NCBI RefSeq assembly: GCF_011064845.1
Contig: NZ_CP049015.1
Coordinates: forward strand, 1,984,001 to 2,048,000
Length of the DNA: 64,000 bases
From: Citrobacter freundii ATCC 8090 = MTCC 1658 = NBRC 12681
GTDB lineage: Bacteria; Pseudomonadota; Gammaproteobacteria; Enterobacterales; Enterobacteriaceae
Direction: 5' to 3'
The translations under genes and the position numbers were made by a program. Below are positions 44,696 to 55,069 of this stretch, piece after piece (within the stretch, counting starts at the first letter, position 1; each line of letters starts with the position of its first letter). The notes below the pieces were generated by a model, which was given only the letters and a program-made list of their open reading frames with translations, searched no databases and was not told the DNA's origin.

Positions 44696-45549
44696 TCGAG
44701 TTCCACCTTCTTGTTCAGCAAGCGCGAGGCACGCCAGTAGATCAGCAGCATCAGACCCATCACGATGGTCAGCGTAATGCTGGTGGCTGCACCAAACGGC
44801 CAGTCACGGATGTTCAGGAACTGAACTTTAATCACGTTGCCAATCAGCAGGTTTTTCGCGCCGCCCATTAAGTCGGAAACGTAAAACAGCCCCATTGCGG
44901 GCAGCATGACCAGCAGGCATCCGGCGATAATCCCCGGCATCGTCAACGGAATAATGATGCGGGTGAAGGTCTGAAGTTTACTGGCACCTAAATCGCGTGC
45001 GGCTTCCAGCAGCGGTTTATCGAGCTTTTCAATGCTGGAATAGAGCGGCATCACCATAAACGGTAGCAGGATGTAAACGAGGCCGATAATCACCGCGCTG
45101 GGGGTAAACATGATGCGAATGGGTGTATCGATAACCCCGAGCCATAACAGAAACTCGTTGAGATAGCCTTTGGTACTGAGGAAAATTTTGAGTCCGTAGA
45201 TGCGAATAAGTGAATTGGTCCAGAACGGAACAATCAGCAGGAACAGCAGCAGCGGGCGCACTTTTTCCGGCAGTTTCACCAAAAACCAGGCAAACGGGTA
45301 GCCGAGTACCAGACAGGCGAGCGTGGCAATCAGCGCCATATTGAGGGAGTGAACTAGCACCTCAAAATAGAGCGGATCGAGCAGGCGCGTATAGTTCTCC
45401 AGCGTAAAGACCATTTTGACGAAATTGGCATCGTCGCGGGTCAAAAAGCTGGTACCGATGATCATCAGGTTGGGCAGAAAGACAAATAACACAAGCCAAC
45501 CGACAATGGTGACGATCACCACACTCTGGAATTTACTTGTGTTCTTCAT
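44692..45549 (-). CDS. potB: Spermidine/putrescine permease PotB
   Basis: A 285-residue inner-membrane permease with six helices and the EAA motif ([20 protein letters not shown]). The start overlaps the potA end by 17 bases. An internal start ten codons later is used in some annotations. Confidence 0.96.
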   Translation of the reverse strand: MKNTSKFQSVVIVTIVGWLVLFVFLPNLMIIGTSFLTRDDANFVKMVFTLENYTRLLDPLYFEVLVHSLNMALIATLACLVLGYPFAWFLVKLPEKVRPLLLFLLIVPFWTNSLIRIYGLKIFLSTKGYLNEFLLWLGVIDTPIRIMFTPSAVIIGLVYILLPFMVMPLYSSIEKLDKPLLEAARDLGASKLQTFTRIIIPLTMPGIIAGCLLVMLPAMGLFYVSDLMGGAKNLLIGNVIKVQFLNIRDWPFGAATSITLTIVMGLMLLIYWRASRLLNKKVELE

Positions 45550-46669
45550 CAGCCAGTACGACCTCCCAGCTTTCTACCCAGTTAATCGCCATTTTCTGGT
45601 CGAGAGAGTGGTCAAAGTCAGGATCGTCTTCATTGAAGAATTCGCTGACCATCACCATCTTGCCATTTTCCAGTTCCACAACCGACTCCAGCGTCATGCC
45701 TTTGTAGTTGCGTTCGCGCACGTAGCCGATCAGGCCTTCGATATGATTATCATCGTTGATTTCATCTACGCGCAAATCTTCAGGACGTAACAGGACGTGC
45801 AGCTTTTGTCCGGGAACCACCGCGAAGTTGACATAAATATTGCACTCGCGGCCTTCAACGTTAGCACGAACACGCTGTTCATCCAGACGTTCAATCACTG
45901 TGGCGTTAAACATATTGATCTCGCCGATAAACCCGGCGACGAACAGATTCTTGGGCTCTTCGTAGATTTCGCGCGGTGTACCGTCCTGCTCAATCTTACC
46001 ATCGCGCATCACCACGATGCGGTCAGACATTGTCAGCGCTTCTTCCTGATCGTGTGTGACAAAGACAAAAGTGATACCAAGCTTACGCTGCAGAGCTTTC
46101 AGTTCATTCTGCATCTGCTTACGCAGTTTGTAGTCCAGCGCAGAGAGGGATTCATCTAACAAGAGTAAGCGGGGTTTGTTGACCACAGCTCGGGCAATCG
46201 CTACGCGCTGCTGCTGGCCGCCGGAAAGTTGATGCGGTTTTCGCTGGGCGAACTCTTCCAGTTGCACCATGCGCAGGGCTTCGGTAACGCGGGGAGAAAT
46301 GTCGGCTGCGGGAGTTTTTTGCATGCGTAAACCAAAGGCCACATTCTCAAATACGGTCATGTGGGGGAATAACGCATAGCTTTGGAAGACGGTATTCACG
46401 TAGCGGTTTTCCGCTGGAACGTGAGTAATGTCCTCGTTGTCCAACATAATATGACCGGAATCAACCGTTTCCAGACCGGCAATCAGGCGAAGAACGGTTG
46501 TTTTACCGCAGCCAGAGGGGCCAAGCAGCGTAAGAAACTCGCCATTATTGATGGTCAAATCCAGGCTGGAAATCACCTCTTTGCCATCGAAACTTTTGCG
46601 AATTCCCGCTAATTGCACCAGTGGAGAAAGCGAACGCGGTTGTTTATTCAATTTTTTACTCTGTCCCAT
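45533..46669 (-). CDS. potA: Spermidine/putrescine ATPase PotA
   Basis: A 378-residue ABC ATPase. Walker A GPSGCGKT near 50, signature [10 protein letters not shown] near 142, Walker [14 protein letters not shown] near 162, and a C-terminal TOBE regulatory domain. First gene of potABCD, divergent from pepT across 250 bases. Confidence 0.97.
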   Translation of the reverse strand: MGQSKKLNKQPRSLSPLVQLAGIRKSFDGKEVISSLDLTINNGEFLTLLGPSGCGKTTVLRLIAGLETVDSGHIMLDNEDITHVPAENRYVNTVFQSYALFPHMTVFENVAFGLRMQKTPAADISPRVTEALRMVQLEEFAQRKPHQLSGGQQQRVAIARAVVNKPRLLLLDESLSALDYKLRKQMQNELKALQRKLGITFVFVTHDQEEALTMSDRIVVMRDGKIEQDGTPREIYEEPKNLFVAGFIGEINMFNATVIERLDEQRVRANVEGRECNIYVNFAVVPGQKLHVLLRPEDLRVDEINDDNHIEGLIGYVRERNYKGMTLESVVELENGKMVMVSEFFNEDDPDFDHSLDQKMAINWVESWEVVLADEEHK

Positions 46670-46919
46670 GTAAACGCAACGGATGGCTGACCGATGCGGG
46701 GTTTGTGGTTAACCACCTTGATGACTCTTAATGAGGGCCGTTATTCTACGGCAAACCATTGTAATCGCCAATCCTTGTTGCGAATTACTGACTTAGCCCT
46801 ATAGTCAGAGGGGATGTCAGGGCGAAATATTCTCACTTGCGGGGATAAAAGTGACCTGACGCAATATTTGTCTTTTGTTGCTTATTGATAATGTTGTCAC
46901 AAAAAGTGAGGGTGACTGC

Positions 46920-48146
46920 ATGGATAAACTACTTGAGCGTTTTTTACACTACGTGTCGCTGGACACCCAATCAAAATCGGGCGTGCGGCAGGTACCCAGC
47001 ACCGAAGGACAGTGGAAATTATTACAACTGCTCAAACAACAGCTCGAAGAGATGGGGCTGGTTAATATTTCACTGAGCGATAAAGGCACGCTGATGGCAA
47101 CGTTACCCGCTAACGTTGCTGGCAATATTCCTGCGATCGGCTTTATTTCCCATGTGGATACCTCACCGGATTTCAGTGGTAAAAATGTCAATCCGCAAAT
47201 TGTTGAAAACTATCGCGGTGGCGATATTGCGTTAGGCATTGGTGATGAAGTTTTATCGCCAGTGATGTTCCCGGTGCTGCATCAACTTCTGGGTCAGACG
47301 CTGATCACCACAGACGGTAAAACGTTGCTGGGCGCGGATGATAAAGCAGGCGTGGCGGAAATCATGACCGCACTGGCTGTGCTTATCCAAAAAGATATTC
47401 CGCACGGTGATATCCGCGTGGCCTTTACGCCGGACGAAGAGGTGGGTAAAGGGGCGAAGCATTTTGACGTTGCGGCATTCAATGCGCAGTGGGCCTATAC
47501 CGTTGACGGTGGTGGCGTAGGTGAGTTGGAGTTTGAAAACTTCAACGCCGCGTCGGTTAATATTAAAATTGTTGGCAACAATGTGCATCCCGGCACCGCA
47601 AAAGGAGTGATGGTGAATGCGCTGTCGCTGGCGGCGCGTATTCATGCAGAGGTTCCGGCAGATGAAAGCCCGGAAAAGACGGAAGGCTACGAAGGCTTTT
47701 ATCATCTGGCGAGCATGAAAGGGACGGTCGATCGGGCGGATATGCACTACATTATTCGTGATTTTGACCGTAAGCAGTTTGAAGCGCGTAAACGCAAGAT
47801 CATGGATATCGCCAAGAAGGTCGGTAAAGGGTTACACCCCGACTGCTATATCGAACTGGTGATTGAAGACAGTTACTACAATATGCGCGAAAAAGTGATT
47901 GAGCATCCGCACGTACTGGATATCGCCCAGCAGGCGATGCGCGATTGCGATATTGAGCCGGTGCTGAAACCGATCCGTGGCGGCACTGACGGCGCGCAGC
48001 TGTCGTTTATGGGATTACCGTGTCCGAATCTGTTCACCGGCGGCTACAACTATCATGGTAAACATGAGTTTGTAACCCTGGAAGGAATGGAAAAAGCGGT
48101 ACAAGTGATTGTGCGTATTGCTGAACTGGCCGCGCAACAAAAATGA
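46920..48146 (+). CDS. pepT: Peptidase T (aminotripeptidase)
   Basis: A 408-residue M20 metallopeptidase removing the N-terminal residue of tripeptides. Metal ligands are visible in [34 protein letters not shown] and the late NYHGKHE. The ATG at 46920 gives the E. coli length. pepT is FNR-activated in enterobacteria, but I did not find a clear FNR site here. Confidence 0.96.
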   Translation: MDKLLERFLHYVSLDTQSKSGVRQVPSTEGQWKLLQLLKQQLEEMGLVNISLSDKGTLMATLPANVAGNIPAIGFISHVDTSPDFSGKNVNPQIVENYRGGDIALGIGDEVLSPVMFPVLHQLLGQTLITTDGKTLLGADDKAGVAEIMTALAVLIQKDIPHGDIRVAFTPDEEVGKGAKHFDVAAFNAQWAYTVDGGGVGELEFENFNAASVNIKIVGNNVHPGTAKGVMVNALSLAARIHAEVPADESPEKTEGYEGFYHLASMKGTVDRADMHYIIRDFDRKQFEARKRKIMDIAKKVGKGLHPDCYIELVIEDSYYNMREKVIEHPHVLDIAQQAMRDCDIEPVLKPIRGGTDGAQLSFMGLPCPNLFTGGYNYHGKHEFVTLEGMEKAVQVIVRIAELAAQQK

Positions 48147-48158
48147 AGTATGTGTAGT

Positions 48159-48240
48159 TGCCGGATGGCGCTTCGCTTATCCGGCCTACATTATTACACT
48201 CCAGTAGGCCTGATAAGACGCGTAGCGTCGCATCAGGCAC
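48159..48240. repeat. BIME with two REP units after pepT
   Basis: The first REP is GCCGGATGGCG ... CTTATCCGGCCTA; the second, inverted, is TAGGCCTGATAAGACGCG ... GCGTCGCATCAGGCA. It lies between the convergent genes pepT and roxA. Confidence 0.88.
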
Positions 48241-48248
48241 ACTTCGCA

Positions 48249-49370
48249 TTATCCTTCGAAGAACCAGTACCCGCTGTTGACCAGCGCGGCAAGCATGGCA
48301 AGGAAAGAAGGATCTTCCAGCGCATCCTCAAAGTTCTCAGCCGTCAACACAATATGACTGGCCAGCGCTTCCAGGGCAGGACGATGCGGTGAATCAATTT
48401 TCTCACCGTTAGCGTAGACGTCGTCGCCAATACGCAATACACGCAATCCGCCCAGACGCACTAACACGTCACCTTGCTTCAGGGCATCGTAAATTTCGTC
48501 TGGCTGATACGGTGGCTCCGGCGGGGCAATATCCAGTTCATGACGAGACTGAGAAATAAACTCGCCAAACCACTGCTGGAAATGTTCTGGTTGATTAATC
48601 AGCCCGAGCATCATTTCGCGCAGCTTATCCATCTCCTGCGGCAGAACGTCGGCCGGATGATCGCGCGGCGGCAGGTCCGGATCGCTGTAATAGGTGCTAC
48701 CCAGTTCGCGTTGCAAAACGTAATCGGCGAACCCGCTGATCAGCTCGCGAGTGTTTGGCGCACGGAAACCGACCGAATAGTTCATCGCGTTTTCCAGCGC
48801 ATAACCTTCGTGCGGGAATCCCGGTGGAATGTACAGGATATCGCCGGGTTCCAGCTCTTCATCGATAATAGCTTCGAACGGGTCGACCTGAAGGAGATCC
48901 GGGTGAGGGCAGTGTTGTTTCAACTGCAGTTTTTCACCTACGCGCCAGCGACGACGACCTGTTCCCTGAATGATAAATACATCGTACTGATCCAGGTGCG
49001 GGCCAACGCCGCCGCCGGGGACAGAGAAAGAAATCATCAGGTCGTCGATGCGCCAGTCCGGTAATTCACGGAACGGGCGCATCAGCGCGGCAGTTGGCTC
49101 GTGCCAGTGGTTGACCGCCTGCACCAGCAAAGACCAGTTGTTCTCGCCAAGATGGTCGTAGCTTTCGAAGGGACCGTGGCTAACCTGCCATTTTCCGTCC
49201 TGGTGGCTGACGAGTCGGCTGTCGACTTCGCTTTCCATTGCCAGTCCAGCCAGTTCGTCAGGAGAGAGAGGATCAATAAAATTGTTAAACCCGCGTTTTA
49301 AGACCACCGGGCGTTTCTGCCAGTGGCGTTCAAGAAAATCGGGCCAGTTAAGTGTGAGTTGGTATTCCAT
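48249..49370 (-). CDS. roxA: Ribosomal protein uL16 arginine hydroxylase RoxA
   Basis: A 373-residue JmjC-type 2-oxoglutarate/iron oxygenase (YcfD) that hydroxylates an arginine of ribosomal protein L16. The iron triad is HLDQYD (His and Asp, near 125) with His in FPHEGYALEN near 187. The ATG at 49370 (MEYQLTLNWPDFLERHWQKR) gives the E. coli length. Confidence 0.96.
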   Translation of the reverse strand: MEYQLTLNWPDFLERHWQKRPVVLKRGFNNFIDPLSPDELAGLAMESEVDSRLVSHQDGKWQVSHGPFESYDHLGENNWSLLVQAVNHWHEPTAALMRPFRELPDWRIDDLMISFSVPGGGVGPHLDQYDVFIIQGTGRRRWRVGEKLQLKQHCPHPDLLQVDPFEAIIDEELEPGDILYIPPGFPHEGYALENAMNYSVGFRAPNTRELISGFADYVLQRELGSTYYSDPDLPPRDHPADVLPQEMDKLREMMLGLINQPEHFQQWFGEFISQSRHELDIAPPEPPYQPDEIYDALKQGDVLVRLGGLRVLRIGDDVYANGEKIDSPHRPALEALASHIVLTAENFEDALEDPSFLAMLAALVNSGYWFFEG

Positions 49371-49462
49371 AATGAGCATCCCGCAGGCTGGTATCTGCAA
49401 CCGATTATAACGGATACTTAACCTCAAGCGTGAAGTCAGTACATATTTATTACATGCGACGA

Positions 49463-50926
49463 TTACTCGTCTTTCTGGCCCGGCTGCTGGCGGCCAAAAA
49501 TAACTTCCATGCGCGCGCCACCCAGCAGGCTATCACCGGCAATAATCTGCCCGTCATACTGTTCGGTGATTTCTCGCGCCACCGCCAGACCGACGCCTTG
49601 TCCTGGACGTAGCGTATCTACGCGCTGTCCACGGTCAAACACTACTTCCCGTTTGCTTTGCGGAATACCAGGACCATCATCTTCAACCAGAATATGCAGC
49701 TGATCCTCAGACAGTTGCGCTGAAATCTCGACAAACTCCAGACAATATTTACAGGCGTTATCCAGTACGTTGCCCAACACCTCGACAAAATCATTCTGTT
49801 CGCCCACAAAGCTGATTTCAGGTGAGATATCGAGATTAATGTTGACGCCTTTACGCTGATACACCTTATTCAGTGCCGAGGTCAGTTTATCCAGCAACGG
49901 CGCGATCGGGTGCAGTTCGCGGCTGAGCAGGGCACTGCTGCCACGCATGCTGGCGCGATGCAGGTAATAGCCTATCTGTTGGGAAATACGGCTGATTTGT
50001 TCCAGCATGATAGGCTCTGCGTCGCTGACGCTCATCTTTTCATTACGCATTGAGCGCAGAGTACTCTGCAATACCGCCAGTGGTGTTTTCAGACTATGGG
50101 TGAGGTCTGTTAACGTGGTGCGGTATTTGTCATAACGCTCACGTTCGCTTTTTAACAGCCGATTGAGATTACGAACCAGGCTGGTCAATTCGCGTGTGGT
50201 GGCGGGGTTTAGCATCTCACGATGATGTTCCTCAAGCTCACGGACTTCACGCGCCAGCGATTCAATCGGCCGCAGGCTCCACCACGCGGCCACCCATAAC
50301 AGCGGAATGACCAGCAACAGATTGGCGACCAGCACATAAATAAACCAGCTCCAGACCATATACGAGCGCTTTAGCTCTATTGGAATGGTATCGACAACCA
50401 CAATGGTCAGTTGCGGCATTCTGGCAGTAGCAGGGTAGACGTTTACCGCCACGGAGTGGGTCATTTCGGCGTCGTCGTCATCTTCTCTGACTTCTTTTAA
50501 CTGCTGCTGCGCGGAGTGATCTTCGCCCAGTAGGGTGCTGGTAGCGTCTACGTTGGCTTCAATCTCATGAAATCCGTTGGTTTTTAGCCAGTCCGGTTGG
50601 ATACTTTTCGTCAGCCAGGGAACATTGCGCTGCGCCCACAGAAGTTCACCCGCTTCATTGTAAATCAGCGACATTGTTGGGCTTTGCATGTCGAGGTTCT
50701 CGGGCAGCTCGATGTTAATCTTGCCGTTTTCCCATTTCGCCAGGGTATAAAACAGATTACTTTCGCCCCGCAGCAGGCGGAACGTTGTCTTATCAAAACT
50801 GACGCTGTAGCCCACCAGGGCAACCATGCCGTAGGCCAGCGACAGCACCAACACCACGCCCGCGGTGGCCAGTAAAAAGCGTAACCGCAGCGATAACGGG
50901 AAAAAATGACGCAATAGTTTATTCAT
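49463..50926 (-). CDS. phoQ: Sensor histidine kinase PhoQ
   Basis: A 487-residue sensor of low Mg2+, acid and antimicrobial peptides. Two transmembrane segments enclose a periplasmic domain with the acidic patch EDDDDAE; then HAMP, the H-box [15 protein letters not shown] (phosphorylated His near 277), N-box [13 protein letters not shown] and G-box VEDDGPGIP. Its start overlaps the phoP stop by one base. No damage is seen. Confidence 0.97.
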   Translation of the reverse strand: MNKLLRHFFPLSLRLRFLLATAGVVLVLSLAYGMVALVGYSVSFDKTTFRLLRGESNLFYTLAKWENGKINIELPENLDMQSPTMSLIYNEAGELLWAQRNVPWLTKSIQPDWLKTNGFHEIEANVDATSTLLGEDHSAQQQLKEVREDDDDAEMTHSVAVNVYPATARMPQLTIVVVDTIPIELKRSYMVWSWFIYVLVANLLLVIPLLWVAAWWSLRPIESLAREVRELEEHHREMLNPATTRELTSLVRNLNRLLKSERERYDKYRTTLTDLTHSLKTPLAVLQSTLRSMRNEKMSVSDAEPIMLEQISRISQQIGYYLHRASMRGSSALLSRELHPIAPLLDKLTSALNKVYQRKGVNINLDISPEISFVGEQNDFVEVLGNVLDNACKYCLEFVEISAQLSEDQLHILVEDDGPGIPQSKREVVFDRGQRVDTLRPGQGVGLAVAREITEQYDGQIIAGDSLLGGARMEVIFGRQQPGQKDE

Positions 50927-51597
50927 TAGCGCAGTTCGAAAAGATAGCCTTGTCCACGTACGGTAGTGATCACCTCATGCGGATATTGCGCCTGAATTTT
51001 TTTACGTAGACGCCCCATCAGGACATCAATAGTGTGACTTTCGCGCAGCTCGGCATCCGGATAAAGCTGCAACATGAGCGAATCTTTACTGACCACTTTG
51101 CCATTATTACGGATGAGAGTTTCCATAATGGTATATTCAAACGCCGTGAGCTTGATAACCTCATCATTGACGGATAACTCGCGTCGGGAGAGGTCCACCT
51201 GAAAAGGCGGAAGGGAGATAATTTGCGATGCCAGACCGCTGTTTCGACGCATCAGTGCCTGCATGCGTGCAGCCACTTCTTCGATGTGAAATGGTTTGGT
51301 GACATAATCGTCAGCGCCTGCACTGAGGACTTCCACTTTGTCCTGCCAGCCTTCGCGCGCGGTTAATACCAGAATTGGCAGCGAAACCTCATTACTGCGC
51401 CAGCGGCGGATTAGCGACAAACCATCTTCATCGGGGAGCCCTAAATCAACGATCGCGATATCCGGCAGATGCTCATTCAGATAATAGTCCGCTTCCTTCG
51501 CATCTTCTGCATCATCCACCTGATGCCCTAAATCCTGTAACTGAACCTTGAGGTGGTGGCGTAATAAAGCATTATCCTCGACAACCAGTACGCGCAT
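50926..51597 (-). CDS. phoP: Response regulator PhoP
   Basis: A 223-residue OmpR-family regulator. Phosphoacceptor Asp51 in [11 protein letters not shown], Lys in [10 protein letters not shown], and a C-terminal winged helix ([12 protein letters not shown] ... [17 protein letters not shown]). The second of two adjacent ATGs gives the E. coli length, with GGGAGAAACG upstream. The island integrase ends only 74 bases upstream. Confidence 0.97.
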   Translation of the reverse strand: MRVLVVEDNALLRHHLKVQLQDLGHQVDDAEDAKEADYYLNEHLPDIAIVDLGLPDEDGLSLIRRWRSNEVSLPILVLTAREGWQDKVEVLSAGADDYVTKPFHIEEVAARMQALMRRNSGLASQIISLPPFQVDLSRRELSVNDEVIKLTAFEYTIMETLIRNNGKVVSKDSLMLQLYPDAELRESHTIDVLMGRLRKKIQAQYPHEVITTVRGQGYLFELR

Positions 51598-51670
51598 CAT
51601 CGTTTCTCCCTAAAATAATGGTATGAATAGTTTAACGCTGATTATGTGGATTGAAAGCAGCGCTATGAAA
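51598..51670 (-). promoter_or_regulatory. phoP upstream region truncated by the island
   Basis: Reading on the minus strand, CCACATAATCAGCGTTAAAC and GGGAGAAACG resemble the phoP P1 promoter core of Escherichia and Salmonella. Further upstream no pair of (T/G)GTTTA repeats spaced by five bases, the PhoP box, is found where it should be; only the weak TTATTTAATTTCATA is present. The island end falls within this stretch, so PhoP autoregulation may be altered. Confidence 0.5.
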
Positions 51671-52840
51671 TTAAATAACTTTTCTCATGCTCCCCTGCCC
51701 GTGGGGGCGTCCTGGGGGCAGTGCTGTTGGCATCTGATTGTTCAGCATGTTGACCTGATCCTGGTTCATGTCGCCAATCCACTTGGAGTAAACCTCGTAC
51801 ACCATGCGTGCATCTTCATGTCCCATCTGACTCGCTATGAATGACGGGTTCGCTCCGGCCATCAACGTCCAGCATGCGTAGGTATGCCGTGACTGATAAG
51901 GATTCCTTTCGCGGATATTTGCAAGTTTAGTGCCTCGCTTCCAGCCATAGGCAATCGAGTTCTTGGAGAAGTAACTGCCTTTTTTTGACGAATATGCTGT
52001 CGGTGAAAAAACGTAGCGAAGAGATTGCTGCTCAGTTTTTCCGATCTCCCGATAGTGAAATCGAATTTCTTGCTTCGGATTAGCGCCGGTGACTTCGTAT
52101 TGTTCCTTCAGTGCATCCAGAGCAGGTTTAAGCAACGTTATCGTCCTTATTCCGGCATCTGTCTTAGGGGATACAAATACTCGCTTATTCGTCAAACTTC
52201 TGGATACGTGGATTTCACCTTTTACCAAATCAATGTCTTCCCATGCCAGGGCGCATATCTCGCCCGGCCTCATCCCCGTATGAACGGCAACAATGATGAT
52301 TAATGCCTGGCTACGGGGAAGGGCGGCTATCAGTGCCTGGTACTCATGAAGTAAAAGTGGGTCGGGATCATTTTTAGATAACTTGAGTCGCGACACTCCT
52401 TCATAAGGAGCATGCAATATAAACTGGCTTCGGTTTGCGAGCTTAAGCATTTCTGATAAAACTGCCATCTGTTTATTGACTGTTGAGGGCGCGCGGCCCT
52501 GCCTGGCCAGATTCGGCATTGCCGGGTTAATAATTGTCCCGGTTAATAACTCCTTTCGGTAATGCAAAATGTCGGCATGCTCAATATCTACCAGACGGGT
52601 ATTTTCTCCGATTACACGCAGTAACGTATTTACGACCAAAGTAAGCGATAGCAGTGTTGCACCAGATACCTCTAAGGCTTTGGCGTCTGTAAAAAAATTA
52701 CTTAGCTCTTTAAACGTGGTGATTTTTTTGGTTGTGATGAACTTCTTAAGCGCTTTGGATTCCGGGAAACGTTCCGCATAGTCGAACTTACCGAGCTGTA
52801 TTTCGCTTGTTATGAGCGCGCGAAGATTGCCTGAATACAC
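51671..52840 (-). pseudogene. Rac IntR-like phage integrase lacking its N-terminus
   Basis: A 389-codon frame related to IntR of the Rac prophage: NLRALITSEIQLGKFDYAER is an internal segment of that family, which normally has about 45 residues before it. Here an in-frame TAG comes directly before the GTG at 52840, so the arm-binding N-terminus is missing. The catalytic domain is complete: Arg in HTGMRPGEICALAWED, Arg in QSRHTYACW, His in GHEDARMVYEVY and the tyrosine after it. Without its N-terminus it probably cannot excise the island, which would be fixed between phoP and purB. Confidence 0.8.
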
Positions 52841-52955
52841 CTAAAACCATATGGGATGGGTATGGGTGGACTGGAATGCCCTTATGATCATTACCGAGTA
52901 AATCATCACGGAGAGTTCGCCAATTGAGGAAAGGTGACACGGATTTACAGATCAA

Positions 52956-52987
52956 CAACCCCTGGCGTTATAACAACGCAGGGGTTG
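52956..52987 (-). terminator. Hairpin after the TPR gene
   Basis: CAACCCCTG (52956-52964) pairs with CAGGGGTTG (52979-52987). It lies seven bases past the stop of the last gene of the five-gene operon, with a T-containing tail on the minus strand. Confidence 0.75.
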
Positions 52988-52993
52988 AATATT

Positions 52994-53614
52994 TTACTGC
53001 ATACTTTCCAGGTCTTTTGCTATATCGCGATGGCGTCCCTGGTCGGCAATCTCACGCCCCTGGCGAGCCGGCGCTTTAAGAGCCTTTTCCAGATAGCGTT
53101 TCCCTTCGCCAGTCTTTTTCTCTTTCAGCAAAAAGTCACCATAAAAATAGTTTGGATCGATGCCATCAGGATTGATCGCCAGTGCTTTTTTCAGCATTTC
53201 TTCGGCTTTGTTTTTATCACCAAACCCAATCGGCCAGCCGGGAACCTGATAATATAGCGCCCCAAGGCTGGTCCAGGCTGATCCTTGTAAAGCATTGGGG
53301 TCGATGCTGATCGCTTTTTCCAGATCGCTACGGGCCTGTTTGACCAGACTCAATGCACCCAGCCCTCCTTTAGCCCCCGCCCAGCTACTGTCGATAATCG
53401 CCGACCAAATAAGCAATGCTGCGTCAGCATTATTTTTTGCCTGACTCGCACTATGGGCCCGCTGACTTAGTGTGGTAAAGCAGCTCTCTTTTTTTGCTTC
53501 AAGGGTCTGATACTGACAAACGGACCAGTCGTGCTGGAGGTTTTCCAGCGTGGTAGTCGCCATGGCAGAGGCGGGAAAAGCTGCTGTCAGGAGCAACGTT
53601 TTCATAATTTTCAT
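52994..53614 (-). CDS. Periplasmic TPR protein, end of the acyl-metabolite operon
   Basis: A 206-residue protein with a signal peptide (LLLTAAFPASAMA) and at least two tetratricopeptide-like repeats (LEKAISIDPNALQGSAWTSL; LKKALAINPDGIDPNYFYGD; then KRYLEKALKAP). No catalytic motif. Its start overlaps the SDR stop by four bases, so it belongs to the operon. It probably acts as a periplasmic partner of the product or an exporter; inference only. Confidence 0.7.
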   Translation of the reverse strand: MKIMKTLLLTAAFPASAMATTTLENLQHDWSVCQYQTLEAKKESCFTTLSQRAHSASQAKNNADAALLIWSAIIDSSWAGAKGGLGALSLVKQARSDLEKAISIDPNALQGSAWTSLGALYYQVPGWPIGFGDKNKAEEMLKKALAINPDGIDPNYFYGDFLLKEKKTGEGKRYLEKALKAPARQGREIADQGRHRDIAKDLESMQ

Positions 53615-54417
53615 TTGTCTTCACCTTTGAATGTGCCCTGGGTATAGGACTGGATCACTGCTAATTTTTTACCCAGCGCTTTGTCTACCATACCGGGAAA
53701 CCAGGCATTGATTTTAACGAACAAACGTTCCATCGCGCCGAAGCGGTAGCGTTTCTGCTCTGTCTCAAGGAGATGTACCAGACGTACGGCGACAAATTGT
53801 GGGGAGTCACTGCTGTTGCCCAGTTTGCGGTTAAGCGCGTAAACCTCGTCACTGTTGAGCGCCGTTTCGGTAGCACGCGGCGCGGCATACAGTACGCTGA
53901 TACCATTCCCCTTTAATTCGCGCCCCAGCGCTTCCGACAAACGGTGCGTGGCCGCTTTGGTGGCGCTATACACGCTCCAGGCAGGGTGGCCAATCTCACC
54001 AAATATCGAACCAATGTTTAGGATGATGCCCTGTGGATTAAACTTATCCAGCATGGCGCGGGTCAACAGAGTGGGGATTTCGATATTGGTTCTAATCTGT
54101 TCCCGAATATCGTCAAAAGACTGTTGTTCAAACAGTGCAAAACGGCTGGTTCCGGCATTGTTGATCAGGATATCCAGTTTGTTCTCATCTTTGAATCTGC
54201 TGGCCAGCGCGACGATTTCGTCATCGGTATAACTGCTCATTAGCACAATATGATGCCGTTCCGGATAGGGAAGCATCTCTTTCAGAAGCGTCATCGCCTG
54301 TGCATTTCGTCCAACCAGGCAGAGTCTGGCTCCTTTGTGCGCCAGCCTTTGCGCCAGCTCTTGTCCGATACCACCGCTGGCGCCAGTCAGCAGAACGGTT
54401 TTATCATGCAGGTTCAT
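53611..54417 (-). CDS. Short-chain dehydrogenase/reductase
   Basis: A 268-residue SDR. Cofactor motif TGASGGIGQELA near residue 11, NNAG near 88, and active site Ser (GSIFGE) with YSATKAA (Tyr and Lys) near 150-154. The ATG at 54417 gives the normal SDR N-terminus and overlaps the end of the preceding oxidase gene by 14 bases. It probably reduces or oxidises the pathway intermediate, perhaps an acyl carbonyl. Confidence 0.85.
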   Translation of the reverse strand: MNLHDKTVLLTGASGGIGQELAQRLAHKGARLCLVGRNAQAMTLLKEMLPYPERHHIVLMSSYTDDEIVALASRFKDENKLDILINNAGTSRFALFEQQSFDDIREQIRTNIEIPTLLTRAMLDKFNPQGIILNIGSIFGEIGHPAWSVYSATKAATHRLSEALGRELKGNGISVLYAAPRATETALNSDEVYALNRKLGNSSDSPQFVAVRLVHLLETEQKRYRFGAMERLFVKINAWFPGMVDKALGKKLAVIQSYTQGTFKGEDK

Positions 54418-55069
54418 ACGTGGTCTGCCCCAGTTGGTTAAGCATCTCTGTGTACAGGTGATAGACGCGACGAGCGGCATAGATAATGGCTGCCTGATCG
54501 GCCTCGTCAGTCACGGTATCCATAAGTGAGGCGAAAAATTTAAGATGTCCTTGATCAAGTTCACCGTGTGAACGCAGGTAGGTTGTCGCCTGTTCTGGCA
54601 ACCCCAGTGTCCGTTCCACCTGGGCTGCAATCGCGGTAGCAATAGATACGCTGGTTCCCTCCAGAACCTGTACCATGCCAAAAATACTCATAGGGTTGAC
54701 CCGTTCAATGCGGTAGTAGAGCCAGGCCACCATCATTTCTATCGGTATCCCTGGGGTGCCATTGCGAACGCTTTCCGCATCACCGCCGCAAGCCTGAATA
54801 TCGTTCAGGATCCATTCCTGATGCCCGTACTCTTCGTCAATATATTCAGCAATTGCGCCCCGAATGGCTTCATGTGAGGCTGGCAAACGGCTGCCAGCAC
54901 TCATCAACAGGGGGACGGTATGGCTGACGTGATAGTAAGCCTGTGTCAGAAAAGCGATATACAGGTCGCGCGAGATGTCACCAGTCTGGCAGCGCGCGAT
55001 GACAGGCGAGGAGAGTAAACTCCGGCGTTCGGCCTCAGTCTGTTGTTGTAATTTGTTATAAAAGCTCAT
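54404..55069 (-). CDS. Haem-oxygenase-like metal oxidase (iron-containing redox enzyme family)
   Basis: A 221-residue all-helical protein of the TenA/PqqC/haem-oxygenase-like fold. Likely metal ligands are in FLTQAYYHVSHTVPLL (His), EYIDEEYGHQEWILND (Glu and His) and RSHGELDQGHLKFF (Glu, Asp, His), the pattern of haem-oxygenase-like diiron oxidases such as UndA. Some of these split or desaturate fatty acids. It overlaps both the AMP-ligase stop and the SDR start. Confidence 0.75.
   Translation of the reverse strand: MSFYNKLQQQTEAERRSLLSSPVIARCQTGDISRDLYIAFLTQAYYHVSHTVPLLMSAGSRLPASHEAIRGAIAEYIDEEYGHQEWILNDIQACGGDAESVRNGTPGIPIEMMVAWLYYRIERVNPMSIFGMVQVLEGTSVSIATAIAAQVERTLGLPEQATTYLRSHGELDQGHLKFFASLMDTVTDEADQAAIIYAARRVYHLYTEMLNQLGQTTYEPA

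Noticed and set aside
46670-46919. FNR site expected before pepT
   Set aside because: I looked for TTGAT-N4-ATCAA and found no good match, so no site is claimed.
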